From Margaritispora aquatica (lineage: Eukaryota; Ascomycota; Leotiomycetes; Helotiales; Discinellaceae): a stretch of 64,000 nucleotides of DNA. The stretch is taken from positions 186,001 through 250,000 of the forward strand of contig VJWN01000014.1 of NCBI GenBank assembly GCA_007644065.1, in the 5' to 3' direction. Below are positions 25,657 to 38,641 of the stretch, in pieces. The translations under genes were made by a program, and so were the position numbers. Numbering within the stretch: the stretch's first letter is position 1; each line of letters opens with the position of its first letter. The notes under the pieces were generated by a model. That model saw nothing but the letters and a program-made list of their open reading frames with translations, made no database searches and was not told where the DNA came from.

Positions 25657-27599
25657 TCAATTGACAAAAGAAAAAAAGAAGAAAAAAGAGAAAAGGAAGC
25701 TCACAACAGCCACCCCAACACTCGCACTCAGCAACCCCAAACTCACAACCAAGACCCGCCATCCATGCCCGCCAAACGCCACCTCCGCCCACGCAGGACC
25801 AAGCAGCACCCCTGCCGCGCTCGCGCTCGTGTACAACGAGTACACCTGCGCCGTTGCGTCTTTGCCGCCAAAGATGCCAGGGTTATCCGCTTCCATGGCA
25901 GCCACGGCGCGGGAGAGATCAGCACCCAAGGGGGAGGAGCCGAACGTGTTTGCAAACCCTGTGGAGAGGTGTTAGTGAAGAAGCGCTAAATGTAATAGGT
26001 GGGGCCGGTTCGATGCTGGGAGAAAGGAAAAAAGAAAAGAAGAAAAATACAACACACGAACCATAAATTGTAAGCAGCACGACGAGCAGCACTTTCTGCA
26101 CGAGCGGGCTCAGTGTCTCATTCGTGACAAACACAAGCGCCGCGGTCAAGCCGCCCATGAGGACGAACCACAGCGCGACGAGCCAGGGCAGCGGATACCG
26201 ATCTGCGACTTTCCCGGCGAGCGGAGCGGTGAAGGCGGGCATAGTGATGGCGAGAAAGATGAGCCCGCCGCCCGTAGAGCTCCAGCCGAACTGTCGCGCG
26301 ACGAAGATAGGAATCGTAGCGTCGAAGGCAACGAGGACGGTGACTGTTACGAGGGCGCCGTATAAGGAGGTTAGGATGCGTGGTGAGGAAAGCAGGGTGA
26401 GCAGGGGGTGTTTGGTCGCAGGGGAAAGGGCGGAGGCCGATGGAGTCGTAGAGAGGAGTGGGGTGCTTGTTGATTGTGTTGCTTCGTCTGGACCCTTTCC
26501 TTTCGCTGTTGGGAGGGTCTCGGTAGATTTTGTGTCTGGCGTAGAGTTGCTAAAGGTGCCGTAAGCAGCTTGAGACTCCTGTATGAGGGGTTGCCGTTGC
26601 TCTTGTAGCTTTTGAGCCACCTTCTTCTCGATCATGATTAGGCGTAGGAAAATATCTATACCGATGAGGACGAAGATGGCGATGAACAGCGACTCGTACC
26701 CGAAAGAGTCATAGAGAATTCCACCTAGCGACGGGCTCGCCACTTCCAAGTGTCAGCTCCATCCAAAAGAGACACACTGACATAGAAACTTACTCATCCC
26801 AGCGTTGAGACTGCTCATGATGAGGCCCATCCATTGTCCAATATTCTCCTGTCCTACCGTATCAGACACCAAGGCGAAACCAACCGTATAGACCACCGCA
26901 GCAGAGAGACCCTGTAAGAAGCGACTGAGCACTAAAAGGTACACATTGTGTGCCAGGTAGAGCAGAGCGGTGGCAGCGATGTTGCCGAAGAATCCAAGAA
27001 GCAGAGGTGTTCGTCTGGATTCACTTCTATCTGCGAGGTATCCGAATAGCGCTACACGCCTCTCTTAGCTGTGTAGCTTAATGTTGTGGATGGCGATGCC
27101 GAACTTACGCGAGAAGGAGAACTGAGCTGCTCCAAAGGAAGCCAGCAGGGCGGAGTTCCAGTATTGGACTGTGCGAGGCTCTCAGCATGACTTCAATTTC
27201 ACGATGATGCATGATGATGGCGACGCGGGAATGGAACGAACGTACTATCTGCATCAGGAATACCGAAGCGTGTTTTCAGTGAATATGGAAAGACAGGAAT
27301 GATCTGGCAATAAATATCAGTGCATGATTCCTTATGAGTATGACATGTAGAAGGTAAATCTTACCACTCCGTAAATGCAGGCATCCTGTTCGTCGAGGTA
27401 GGATAGTGTTAGCTCAATTAATCCATTGTAAAAGTTATCACATTGGAAAGGAGGGAAGGTAGGATTTAATTACACTGAAGGCCGCGACGCAAACAGTGGT
27501 CACAATAAACCATGTAGATGAACGAAAGTTTAAACAAAATGGTTGCTGATGCTGCTTTGCAACTTCAGCTGTCTGTGGTTTCCCTCGAACTGGCCACAT
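25657..27599 (-). CDS. MFS transporter, DHA1-like (drug:H+ antiporter type)
   Basis: Seven minus-strand exons: 27599-27474, 27385-27365, 27303-27246, 27168-27109, 27051-26794, 26742-26062, 25958-25657. They give about 501 residues with all phases consistent. ATG 27599 precedes a short cytoplasmic segment (MWPVRGKPQ) and the first helix (STWFIVTTVCVAAF). Loop 2-3 carries the family signature, here GYLADRSESRRTPLL, matching G-x-L-A-D-R-x-x-x-R/K. The second half follows a roughly 80-residue central loop rich in Ser/Thr (about 265-345). It ends with helices and a Phe-rich tail. The layout resembles vesicular amine-type and DHA1 exporters. The substrate cannot be read from sequence. The acceptor before exon 6 (TTGGAAG at about 26743) is the least certain junction. 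It lies about 2.9 kb from the NRPS on the opposite strand, so a role in its product's export is possible but unsupported. Confidence 0.83.
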
Positions 27600-29291
27600 C
27601 TCTCACAATGATGTATTATCAAATGATAGAGGAAGAGAAAGAAGAGAGTTTGATGTTGAAATGGGAATAGTTCCTAGGATTTGCAATGTTGGAATCTGGG
27701 CATCTCAACCATACACCTTACATGCCTACTACAGTACTCGGGCACCACCTCAAGTCGAAAGGAGATGTTCGCATATTATCGTAACTCCCTAGAAATGGTA
27801 TAGGAGTACTCATAAGCACTCGCTTGCTTCGGTACTGGAAAGTAAGAATTTCGTATCCACATAGCTGACGGGTCGAGATCTCGATTATTGAATTGGCGCA
27901 TTCTCGACTCGAGAAGGGTGTCAGAAATCAAACCTCCTCCAGGCTCCATGTTGGGAGGTAAGATCCTATCATTGGCGTGACTCTCTCTGTGGAGGACCTG
28001 CAGCAATATGTGTGCATCATCGTCTCAGATGTCAGACAGCCTCGTGATTGATGGGCGTTGTCGAAGGTGTCACCAAAACTATTAATCGACTGATCTGAGG
28101 GAGGATCTAATGATCTAAGATCTTGAGAATCTGGCAATCTGAGAATCTAGAGTCTAGATCAGCTCGGCTGTCAGGAGAGGAGAGCCCTTCCTCTCACGAA
28201 CCGCACAGAATTGCGACCCCGGGATTCCACCACCGTGTTGTGCCCTGTCGTGTCCTGTCCTGTCGTGTCGTCGGCGGATGAAACCGACGCTTCGCATGGT
28301 TCTGCTGCTGCATGCCCCATACTCGCCAACCCTTGTTGATCTCCTTCTGGTTGGCCCAAAAGGCGCCAGGAGTATGGGTGATCCATTGTCAGCTCGAGAT
28401 TTCCCTCCGTCGATCGAGAGCTCCAGTTTACTGGACAGCCGGGATGCCGGGAAGATCTGATGATGCTAACGTACCTTACCTTTACTCCTGCCCGTCGTGG
28501 TACCCAATACTGGTACTACGAATATGCCGCACCTAATATGCCGCCGATCTGACCAGCGGCTGGTAGTAACGCTCGCTCCAGACTTTTAGCGTTGTAGGAC
28601 ATGTCTCTGATTGGAAAAATTCTGTACCCCCCGTGTGCTTTCCACTGGTGCTGATGCTGGTGGCGGTGGTAGGTAATGCAATAGGAAAAATATATCAACC
28701 GAGGAAACATCTTACGATTTTTGAAGGACTGAGACAAACGCTGCAGAAACCTTCTTAACTGAAATTAATTGGCGGCAAAAATGACAAAAATGACAAACTT
28801 GGCTTAGAAGCCGAGTCCTCTACAAAACTAGCGGTAACACATCAACACATCAAGACATCGAGAAGAAGCACGAGGAAGCAAAAAAAGAAAGAAAAGGAAA
28901 GAAAAAGAAAGAAAGAAACGAGAAAGCAATTTATGGACCGAAAAGGATAAATCAGGCTCCAAAGTATGTGTGCAGACTGACTGAAACTGTCTTGATGGCT
29001 TTGCCACGCCACAGAACGAAAGAATTGTGGCGTCATTCATTACGGGTATCGCAGGAGGGACGACTCGCGCCGACCCGGTATCCAATTGACAGCGGGTAAG
29101 AGATGGAGGGATCAGATGGGGAGGGTTGAGGCTGCTGCATTGGCGTGTTCGACAAGTCTTCCACGAGCTGTGCTGTGCGATGCTGTGCGATGCTGTGCAG
29201 ATGTTTCCGCCACCGCTGGATTTCATTATGCTATTATGCATATGTGGATCTCACTGGATAATGTCACTCACGATGACAACCCGTCCGCCCC

Positions 29292-29292
<1 letters not shown>

Positions 29293-29322
<30 letters not shown>
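29293..29322 (+). repeat. Homopolymer pair C20-A10
   Basis: Twenty C followed directly by ten A, then CCCC and AAAAA. The exact lengths are unreliable in most sequencing methods. Confidence 0.9.
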
Positions 29323-29325
<3 letters not shown>

Positions 29326-30265
29326 CAAAAAGACTGTCTCATATCCAGTTAAGCGAGGACTGATATACTCGCCTCGTTCCACCAGATTCACAATATCAAG
29401 GTGCTCATTGCACCCTATTCAGAGCTGAAGGCGAGCCAGGAGACAAGGCATACCATAGAAATTGCAACTTCCAAGTAAAATGTGGTTGGAGCGCGGCCTG
29501 ATTTTTGGTTTCCACACAGAATACTTTTACCGATGAGGGGAGGAGTGGAGGGCTTTTACACATTTACACATACTTGACAGGAAAACCTTGACCAGGGATG
29601 AGTTCTGTCTATCTAGAGAGAGTCTGTTCGTTTCGACTGATTCTCAATCAGTATCTATGGTACTCCCAGGGCACCGTCTTTCTTTCTCATACTAGCCTAG
29701 CGGCAACACGACACAGGAGTTGTTTTTACCCTAGATTTCCCCGGAAAATATCCTGCTAGATTGACTCTTGAAGTGAAATGGGGGTTTTGTGCGCGAAATA
29801 GGGACTTAGATCTCGGCCTTCACCGAGCTGAAGATTACCAATGGTGAGATCCAAACTCCGATCTGTAAAGTGCAACGAAGCCAATGGAACATGGTATCAT
29901 CGACGTGGCTTGGGAGCACTGCTCGAAATGGTACACGAGTTCAGATCTGTTGTGCACAATCAATATTCAATTCGCAGGTGAACACGAACTTGCTGACCCA
30001 CACCTGTCTTTGGCGCTTTCTGCCACATCTCATCCCCGGTGCCAATGTTGACCGCCCATATGAGACATAAGCCAAAAAGCTCGAGGTAGGTAGTTTGTCT
30101 CACATCTTATTCACAATTGCCCAATTTTTAGTTTGCACGAGAAGAGGCTGATCAGCTTCTGAATCCGAGATTCAAACTTTGCATCCTGTACAGCTGAGGA
30201 CGGAAAAAGCACAGCTCTGAGCGAGTGTAATTAGCCGGCTTTTGCTTCAAAGCGAGAGTTTGTTG

Positions 30266-30272
30266 TATAAAA
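30266..30272 (+). promoter_or_regulatory. Possible TATA box of the NRPS gene
   Basis: TATAAAA lies about 240 bases upstream of the NRPS ATG. Nothing else in the upstream region is a recognisable operator. The call is by position only. Confidence 0.35.
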
Positions 30273-30509
30273 CATAGTTAAGCTTCATGCGTTGTTGTCA
30301 AGTTTGAAATTCTTGCATCAGTGACTTTTCGTTTTGGAAGTGGAGAATAATCGAAAAAAACGAAAAAGAATTCCTCATGTCCCTAGGCAGCCTTCGGAAT
30401 GTCCACTGATAACTACAATTTTTAAGAGCATTGCAACATTTCACTTCTTTGAAGATCGAATAATAGTGAGGGCTACAACAATCCTTCCACCATACGGCAA
30501 CTTCTTGTC

Positions 30510-33500
30510 ATGGATTCGAGGTATTGCCCAACGATGGTCGTCGAGCCTTTTTCACTTCTTGAACACAAGAACGATGACCTAGCCGAAATATCCAAACAAT
30601 TCCAGTCCAACGTCAAAATCAGTGATGCTTATCCATGCACACCACTACAAGAAGGTCTTGTTGCTCTTTCTATGAAAGAAGAAGGATGGTTCACCCCCCA
30701 GATTATATGTCGCCTTCCAAGCGAGATCGATATCTTGCGATTCAAGGCGGCGTGGCAAAATTGTGTTGACAAAAACGATACCCTCAGGACCGTGTTTGTC
30801 CAAATAAGCTCAGGATTGGTGCAAGTAGTGCTGGAGCCAGAAGCGATAGAATGGGTTGATTCCTCTAACTTGGAGACGTACCTGCAAAGGGATCGAGCTA
30901 TTGTTGCGGAGCTAGGCTCAAATCTACTGCGATATGGAATCGTATATGATGAGGAGACCAAGGAGAGACATTTCGTGTGGACATATTAGTATGTATAGCA
31001 TCTCAACTCTCATATGATCAAGTCGCTAACAACAGAAGCCATGCTGTTATGGATGGCTGGGCTGTGAAGCTATTGATGGACCAGGTGGACCAACACTACA
31101 GAGACGGTACTTGCATCACGCTAAATCCATTCAACAGCTTCATTGAATACTTCTCACGCAACAAAGAAGTTGCACAAAGGCAAAGCGCGAAGTTCTGGGC
31201 GGAGCACCTTAGCAACAACACATCACTACCATTCCCTGCAATAACAGAGGGAAATTCTGTTGACATAGCTTGCGCAGACAGCGCCGCAAGTATGGAGATA
31301 GGAATAACAGAAGAATTGAAAGCTGTCGCAACACCATCGACTATCATCCAAGCAGCGTGGTCGCTTCTGGTTGCAAGAAACACACGATCATCTGAGGCGA
31401 CCTTTGGAATGGTTCTCGCAGGACGAAATTATGCCTTGAAAGGTGTTTCAAAGATAGCCGGGCCAACCATCACTACGATCCCGGTGCGAGTGATGTTGGC
31501 CAGCGATGCAACACCACGAAGCCTTTTTCAGAAAGTCCATGAGTTGCGGACAGCCATGAAACCTCATCAGCATTTGGGACTGCAAAACATACGTCGTCTC
31601 AGTGCGGCTGCAGCTAGATCTTGCAAATTTGAGAATCTTTTGGTAATCCAACCTCAACAATCATATAAAGAAGGAAGCCTGTTCAGTGATCAGGTCACTA
31701 CTAGCGACCATTGGGCGAAAATGAACGCATATGCTATGATGATGCAATGCGATCTGACAGCAGAAGGTTTTTGTGCGAACGCAAGCTTCGACTCGAGGAG
31801 AATTCCAAGAGAGGCAGTGTTACTATTACTACAGCAACTCAAAGATATTGTTTGGAACTTCTCGGCAGATTTGGATTTTCCACTACAAATCACTAATCCA
31901 CCGCAGATCGAAACCAAAGAGCAGAGGATTTCATCAGTTTTCGAGACAGAGGCGGAGCAGATTGTATCCTGCGTCCACCGAACCATTTCTCAGGTAGCAA
32001 AAAATGTGCCCTCGAATCCAGCTCTTGTCTCCTGGGATGGAGAAATGTCATACTGGGAACTTGAATGCGCAACAAATCGATTGGCTCATCGACTTCGCCA
32101 GTCTAATGTTGGGCTCGAGACTATGGTGCCACTTTTATTCGACAAGTCTATGTGGACGGTGGTAGCTATGTTAGCAGTAATGAAGGCTGGTGGGGTAAGC
32201 GAATCCTTGGTGTTCCCGCACTTTGTCAAATTCATGAGTTATGAGCACTTCATCACAAATGTAGTGATAGAGGGGGGGGTTTTTTTTTTTGATTGTGCCA
32301 GCTGCGAGTTAATTCATTTACTAATATCAAACAGGTATTCGTGCCACTAGATCCAGCACATCCAGAACAGCGACTCTTAGATCTCATAGCACAAACCGGT
32401 GCCAGCTTGCTACTATGCTCCGAGAACCTACACACCCGCGCGACAGCCTTAGGGTTGGAGACGATCCCGATCTGTGCCTCGCAGTTAAATAAGCTCCCTG
32501 ATAGTGGAAGTCTTCTCGATGAGACAAAACCTAGCAACGCGTGTTATGGCAAGTTGTCCCTCTCGGCGTATGATCGTTTATTAACCAGACCCCAGTCCTC
32601 TTCACATCTGGAACAACTTCACAACCTAAAGGCTGCGTGATTGAGCATCTTGCATGTTGCACGATGTCTCGACACCTCTCAAATGCGCTAGGTATGACAT
32701 CGTCGAGTCGTATGCTGCAACTCTCCGCATACACCTTTGATGGCTCAATCTTGGAAATATTTGTGACTCTGAGTCTTGGGGGTTGTGTTTGTGTACCCTC
32801 GGACGACGAGAAGATGAACAATGTCGCGATAGCAATTAGCAGGATGAATGTCAACGCCGCATTCATGACGCCATCCTTTAGCAAGCTTGTTGATCCGGAC
32901 TCCGTCCCAACACTCAAAACCCTTGTCCTTGGAGGGGAGAAATTGACTCGTGATGCCTCGGATCGCTGGATGGGCAAAGTCAGATTAATGCAGATTTATG
33001 GTCCAACCGAAACTTGCGTGGCATGCATAACTAGCGAGGTTCAGGGGCTTGAAGCAAATCCCTCAAACATTGGACCACCAATCATAGGGTCTGTTGTCCT
33101 CTTGAACGACAAAATGCACCCAGTTCACGAAGGAGAGCCTGGAGAGCTCTACCTTGGAGGTCCTCATCTGGCTCGAGGATACTTGAACGATCCAGTGAAG
33201 ACTGCAGCTGCTTTCGTCACTTTACCCGGCATCATAGATCAACAGCAAATTTCGGCTAAGCGATGGTATAAGACTGGAGATCTTGTGAAATGGGCCGGAG
33301 ATGCGTCGTCGATAATATATCTTGGGCGAAAAGATACGCAAGTAAAAGTGTAAGTCATGATTTTGTGGTGCTTATTGAAATCTTTACTAATACCGCAAAG
33401 AAACGGCCAACGAATTGAAGTTGGAGAAGTCGAAGCCAACGTACGTAAAATGGTACCCAATATTGTGGATGTCACTGTGGTAGTCGCAAGTCCACCGGGA

Positions 33501-36500
33501 AGGAAGTCGTTCCTTGCCGCATTCATTCTTCAAGGTAATGGTTCTGAAGAACCATCCTCCGGAGCGTGCATGCCGAAGCTAGTGTGTCAAAATTTCCTCA
33601 GTCATCATTTTGTGTCTGCTATATTGGACGGTCTCCACAAGGTACTGCCAGATTACATGATACCAAAAGCATTTGTTCCCATGAATTATATGCCGCTCAC
33701 CTCTGCGGGCAAAACAGACCGGAAATTGCTTGAAGTGGTGGCAGCAGATTTATCGCCTGCAGATTTAAAGAAGTATTCTGGGCAGCAAATTCGCCATGAG
33801 AAACCCGAGTCAAAAGAAGAAATAAGTGTCCAACGACTTTGGGCAAAAGTTTTAAATGTAGAACCATCTACAATTGGGAGAAACGACAACTTCATTCGAT
33901 TGGGGGGAGACTCGATTCTTGCAATGAAGCTCGTTGCAGTCGCTCGGGGTGAACATATTGGGCTGTCGGTCAGGAGTGTGTTCATGACTCGGGATCTAGC
34001 TGAGCTAGCAAACACTTTGGAAGACTTGTCTACAACGAACGATCAGCAAAGGACAGCCTCCATACCGAGATTCTCGCTTCTTGGAAGTCAGCAAAAAGTG
34101 TCCTCGATATTGAAAGATCTGTCAGGGTGCTGCTCAGTCGATGAAGTTGACGATATATATCCATGTACACCATTCCAGGAAGGAATCATGGCGTTATCAA
34201 TGATGAATCCAGGGACATACGTTGCCCAGCATGTTTTCCAGCTTTCGGATGAAATTGTTGATAACCTTGACATGTTCAAACGAGCCTGGGCTACCATTGT
34301 TGAAATGAATCCGATCTTGCGAACCAAACTAGTGCAAACTAGGGAAAGCAAGTTGCTCCAAGTAGTGTGCAAAACCGGGATCACTTGGCAGACTCATGAT
34401 GATTTGGCGGAATATATAGAAGTTGACAAGAGCAGGCCAATCAGCATCGGGCAAATTTTGAACCGCCATGCAATTGTTCGACACATCGTTGACGATAATG
34501 TTCGGATGAACTTTGTATGGACCACGCACCATGCTTGTTACGACGGGTGGTCTATGCGAATGATTCTTAAGAGCTTGGAAGACGTATATAGATCCAGGAA
34601 TTTCAAGGTACAGGAAAGTACACGATGCACGCCTTTCAATCTTTTTGTACGCACTACTCGAAATCTCGATGATAGCAAAGCAAGCCAATTCTGGCATCAA
34701 GAGCTAGGTGGAGCCGAGACCGTTTCGTTCCCAGCTGTTGAAGCAAATTACGTCCCACGTCCAACCGACATCCTCACGACATCCTATAAGCTGAAGCCTA
34801 GCAAAGATTCTGGTTTCCGCACCACCAGCTTGATAAAAGCAGCTTGGGCTATCACCGCTTCTACTTATTCAAATGCGGAAGATATCTGCTTTGGATTGAC
34901 CCTTACTGGAAGGACATCGTTATTGGAAGATTTTTCATCGGTTGCGGGACCAACGATTACGACGATTCCAGTGCGCGCCCGAGTTAATCAATCCACGTCT
35001 GTTCTCGACTTCATACAGAGCATCGAAGCTAGTGAAATAAATGCAATGCCCTATGAGCAATTCGGGCTTGCTAAAATTCGGCAAATCGACGAACAAGTGA
35101 AAGCAGCATGCAATTTTCAAACTCTGCTTGTGATGCAGCCAAAGGTCGAAGGAAACATCGATGAATCATTTCTCGGTGCAAGTTTAAAGCAGTTCATTGA
35201 TGCAGATGTGTTTGATACATATGCTTTGACGATGGAATGCCATCTGGAAAAGAACGCCATTAGTGTTAACGCTATCTTCGATCCAAACATTCTTCCCACT
35301 GTCCAAATGAACAGAATCTTAAGGCACTTTGAGCATGTTCTACACCAGCTCTGTCAAGGGGTGAATGGCTCTATCAAGGATATTAACACCATCAGTGCCT
35401 CCGATGCGGCCGAAATTCAGAAGTGGAATTCGATCATACCAGCTCCATCCGAAGCTTGTGTGCATCACCTAATCGAGAAAAAAATGCTCCAAAACCCAGA
35501 GGCTCCTGCGATATGCTCTTGGGATGGCGACTGGACGCGTGGCCAGCTCGATAGAATAGTCTCACGGGTTGCGCATGAACTTTCGATCCGAGGTATTGGC
35601 CCAGAGTCCAAGGTCCCTGTTTTATTTAACAAGTCCAAATGGGCGATAGTTGCAACTCTGGCCGTTATTAAGGCTGGAGGTTGTTTCGTACCTCTAGATC
35701 CAAGAAACCCTGTGCCACGACTGGTAAGTATTGTGGATCAGATCAATGCCAAGCTAATGCTTTGCTCGCCTGAGCTAGGAAGCTTGAGTGCATCCTCATT
35801 TCCTAGACTTGATATCATGGTTATCGACGAGGAGACTGTTGCCTGCATACCTGACGATTCTATTCCATCGTTCGAGGAATTCGACGGCTGCAACGATTTA
35901 TACATCATCTTCACCTCTGGTAGCACGGGTGCTCCGAAAGGCACTATAGTGCAACATGGCGCATATTGTGCAGGTGCTCGCGATCATGCAAAGGCTCTGC
36001 ATTTCAAGGAGACGTCAAGATTTCTGCAGTTCGCATCATACAGCTTTGACACAAGCGTGGAGGATATTCTGACAACTCTGATAACAGGGGGATGTCTCTG
36101 CATCCCAAGTGAAGAAGAGAGGGCCTCCAACATCGTCGGCGCCATTTCCCGCATGGCTGTGAACGCAGCTGATCTTACACCCTCGTTCATCACGTCAATG
36201 ACTCCCGATGATGTCCCCACATTGCGTCAATTGACTCTTGGTGGCGAACCCTTAACTTCAAAAGCGATATCAACATGGGCCAATCGGTTGCGACTTATCA
36301 ATGCCTATGGTGTCTCAGAAGCTTGCGTCACAAGTCTTGTGAACGCGAACGTATCTGCGAAGACAAGTCCATCGAACATCGGTTTCCCTGCCGGAGCTCT
36401 TTGTTGGATTGTGGACGCCTCTGATTCGAGTCGAATTCTCCCAATTGGCGCTGTTGGTGAACTGGTGATCGAAGGTCCAGCACTGGCACGCGGGTATCTG

Positions 36501-38641
36501 AATGATCCAGAGCGCACTAAGAAGTCTTTCGTTGATTCTCTGTCATCGCATAACTCCGGCATACGAGATCTAGGCCGCCATTACAAAACAGGTGACTTGT
36601 AAGTATTCCTTTTCTTCTTACCGACTTATTCTTCCTGTGACATACACCGAAATGTAGGTCGTAACGACTTGCATATGATGTCATATAGCCTTGCTTATAG
36701 ACGCAAAAATACAGAGTGCAGCTTGGTGTCATGGACTAACATGAATGCAGAGCTGAATACAATCCTGACGGATCAATCAACTATATCTCTAGGAAGGATA
36801 CGCAGATAAAACTGCGTGGCCAGCGCGTTGAATTGGGAGACATCGAATCCCATTTGTTGAGCAATTCAGAGGTTCGAAGCGTCGCCGTCATCTTACCGAC
36901 CAGTGGACCTTATCAAAAGGCTATCACGGCTTTAGTCGAGCTCAAGTGCCTCTCCTACGCTGGGAAAAAGCAAGACGTCAATGTGGTCTCCAACGAGGAG
37001 TTGAAAGCAATGGCATTCAGCTGGGAAAAGCTGTCTGGAAATTTGAGGGAACGACTTCCACCGTACATGGTACCTTCTTATTGGATTGCAATTGAGAAGT
37101 TGCCTCTTCATACATCTGGCAAACTCGATCGCCCAAGACTTAGTGCATGGGTCCAGGGGCTTTCAGCAAAACATCAAATGTTGACCGAGGACGGGTCGAG
37201 CTCAGAACAACTGATTCCTAATCACGACAAAATTGCGATGGAGATAAGCCGAATGCTTGCAGAAATTCTTGCCGTCGACAGTTTTATGCTAGACAAATCT
37301 ATTGTGGGCCGTGATATGCAGTTAGTTGATATGGGAATCGACTCGATCAAATTTATGAGCGTTGCAACGAACATCAAGCGTGTTTATAACATATCCGTCC
37401 CCATGTCGATTTTGGTCTCCCACAAAACGAAGGTGTCTGACGTTGCGAGGCATATCAGGAACATGCAAGAGAATAGAGCCATTGACCAGCCTGATGTCCT
37501 TGACTTGGTACGAGAATTTCGTGAACTGGACGCTCAAATAGAGGCAATACAATGTCCTCTTGGGAATGTATTCTTGACTGGTGCAACAGGATATCTTGGA
37601 ACGCAGATTCTCCGGCAGTTATTGGTGCATCCTGGAGTCGACAGAGTATTCACCCTTGTGCGCACTCGAAACGCCGAAGAAGCTGTGCAAAAGCTCCAAC
37701 AGAATGCACGACATGCGAAGTGGTCAATAACGCCTTACCTGTCCAAACTCGAGATCTGGACTGGTGACCTCACCAAACCTATGCTTGGCTTGACATCAAC
37801 CCAATGGTCGAGGCTTGAAAAGCTGGACGCTGTGATTCATAATGGCGCTTCCGTGAATTGGAATGGCGATTACCATGGCTTGAAGGCAGCTAACGTGCAC
37901 TCCACCCTTGAGATTCTAAAGAAAGTACATGCATCTAGCTCACAGATGAAGCTGGTGTATGTCACTGGCGGCCGGTCATTTGATGATCGAGAGAGGCTTG
38001 AATCGACGTTGTCGAAATTGTCGAAATTAGATGGATATAGTCAAACCAAGTTCGTGTCTGAGAGTTTGGTGAGAGTCTTTGCCGCACGAGAAGCAAAACT
38101 AGGACACCAACCTCATATTTCAATTGTGGAGCCTGGCTTGATCATGGGAACAGCAGGGGAAGGTATCGCAAATGTTGGTGACTTTGTGTGGAGATATGTT
38201 GCTGCGGCTCTGAGTGTTGGGACTTATCCTAAACCTGATATTCAGGATTGGTTGGAGATCTCAAGCTCTGATCGAGTAGCACGAGCGACCATCGATAGCT
38301 TACTGAAAACTCCTCTCGAGCCAAGCTCCAAGACCAAAATGACGGATGGGATATCCATGGTCCAATTTTGGAAAGCTGTCATCACTCATACCGGCCAACA
38401 GCTTCACCCTGTGAGCTCCCAGGAATGGAAGAAACAAATGGAAGTTGACATGGAGAGGAGAACCGAGTCACATCCACTATGGCCAGTGGCACACCTCATT
38501 TCTGACGAAGGAAACCTCGGGAAAGGCAGACGGGCTCGCGATAGGGAGTTCGACGTAGATGAGGAGCTTATGGTGACTATGGGCAAGAATATCGCATCTC
38601 TGATTGAACAGGGATTTCTCAACTCAAGCGAAGTCTTGTAA
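30510..38641 (+). CDS. Two-module nonribosomal peptide synthetase with terminal reductase (C-A-T-C-A-T-R)
   Basis: Exons 30510-30988, 31039-32194, 32335-32548, 32596-33349, 33401-36598 and 36751-38641 give 2563 residues with every phase closing. C1 (about 30-430) has YHAVMDG at 160-166, where the family has HHxxxDG. A1 (470-980) has FTSGTTSQPKG, IYGPTE, YKTGDL and GKTDRK. T1 has GGDS near 1037. C2 (1118-1530) has HHACYDG near 1244. A2 (1550-2060) has FTSGSTGAPKG, YKTGDL and SGKLDR. T2 has GIDSI near 2127. The terminal R domain (2200-2563) has FLTGATGYLG for NADPH and the Tyr-x-x-x-Lys pair in YSQTK. It would join two amino acids and release the thioester by reduction as an aldehyde or alcohol, or let it cyclise. 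A leading C domain suggests an acyl or peptidyl donor, or a silent C. There is no epimerase, methyltransferase or Dieckmann domain. Intron 3 (32549-32595) uses a GC donor: joining there restores the core motif CYVLFTSG exactly. No tailoring gene is adjacent. Confidence 0.9.
32272..32290 (+). repeat. G8-T11 homopolymer inside an NRPS intron
   Basis: A run of eight G followed by eleven T lies in the second NRPS intron (32195-32334). It does not touch coding sequence. Confidence 0.85.

Larger units (their letters stand above)
27600..30509. other. Intergenic region between the MFS gene and the NRPS
   Basis: About 2.9 kb between two divergent genes. It contains short tandem strings (TGTCCTGTCG-type near 28240-28270, GCTGTGCGAT-type near 29168-29196) and a long C-then-A homopolymer at 29293-29322. 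Open frames on both strands are short and unconvincing. It must carry both promoters. Confidence 0.5.
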
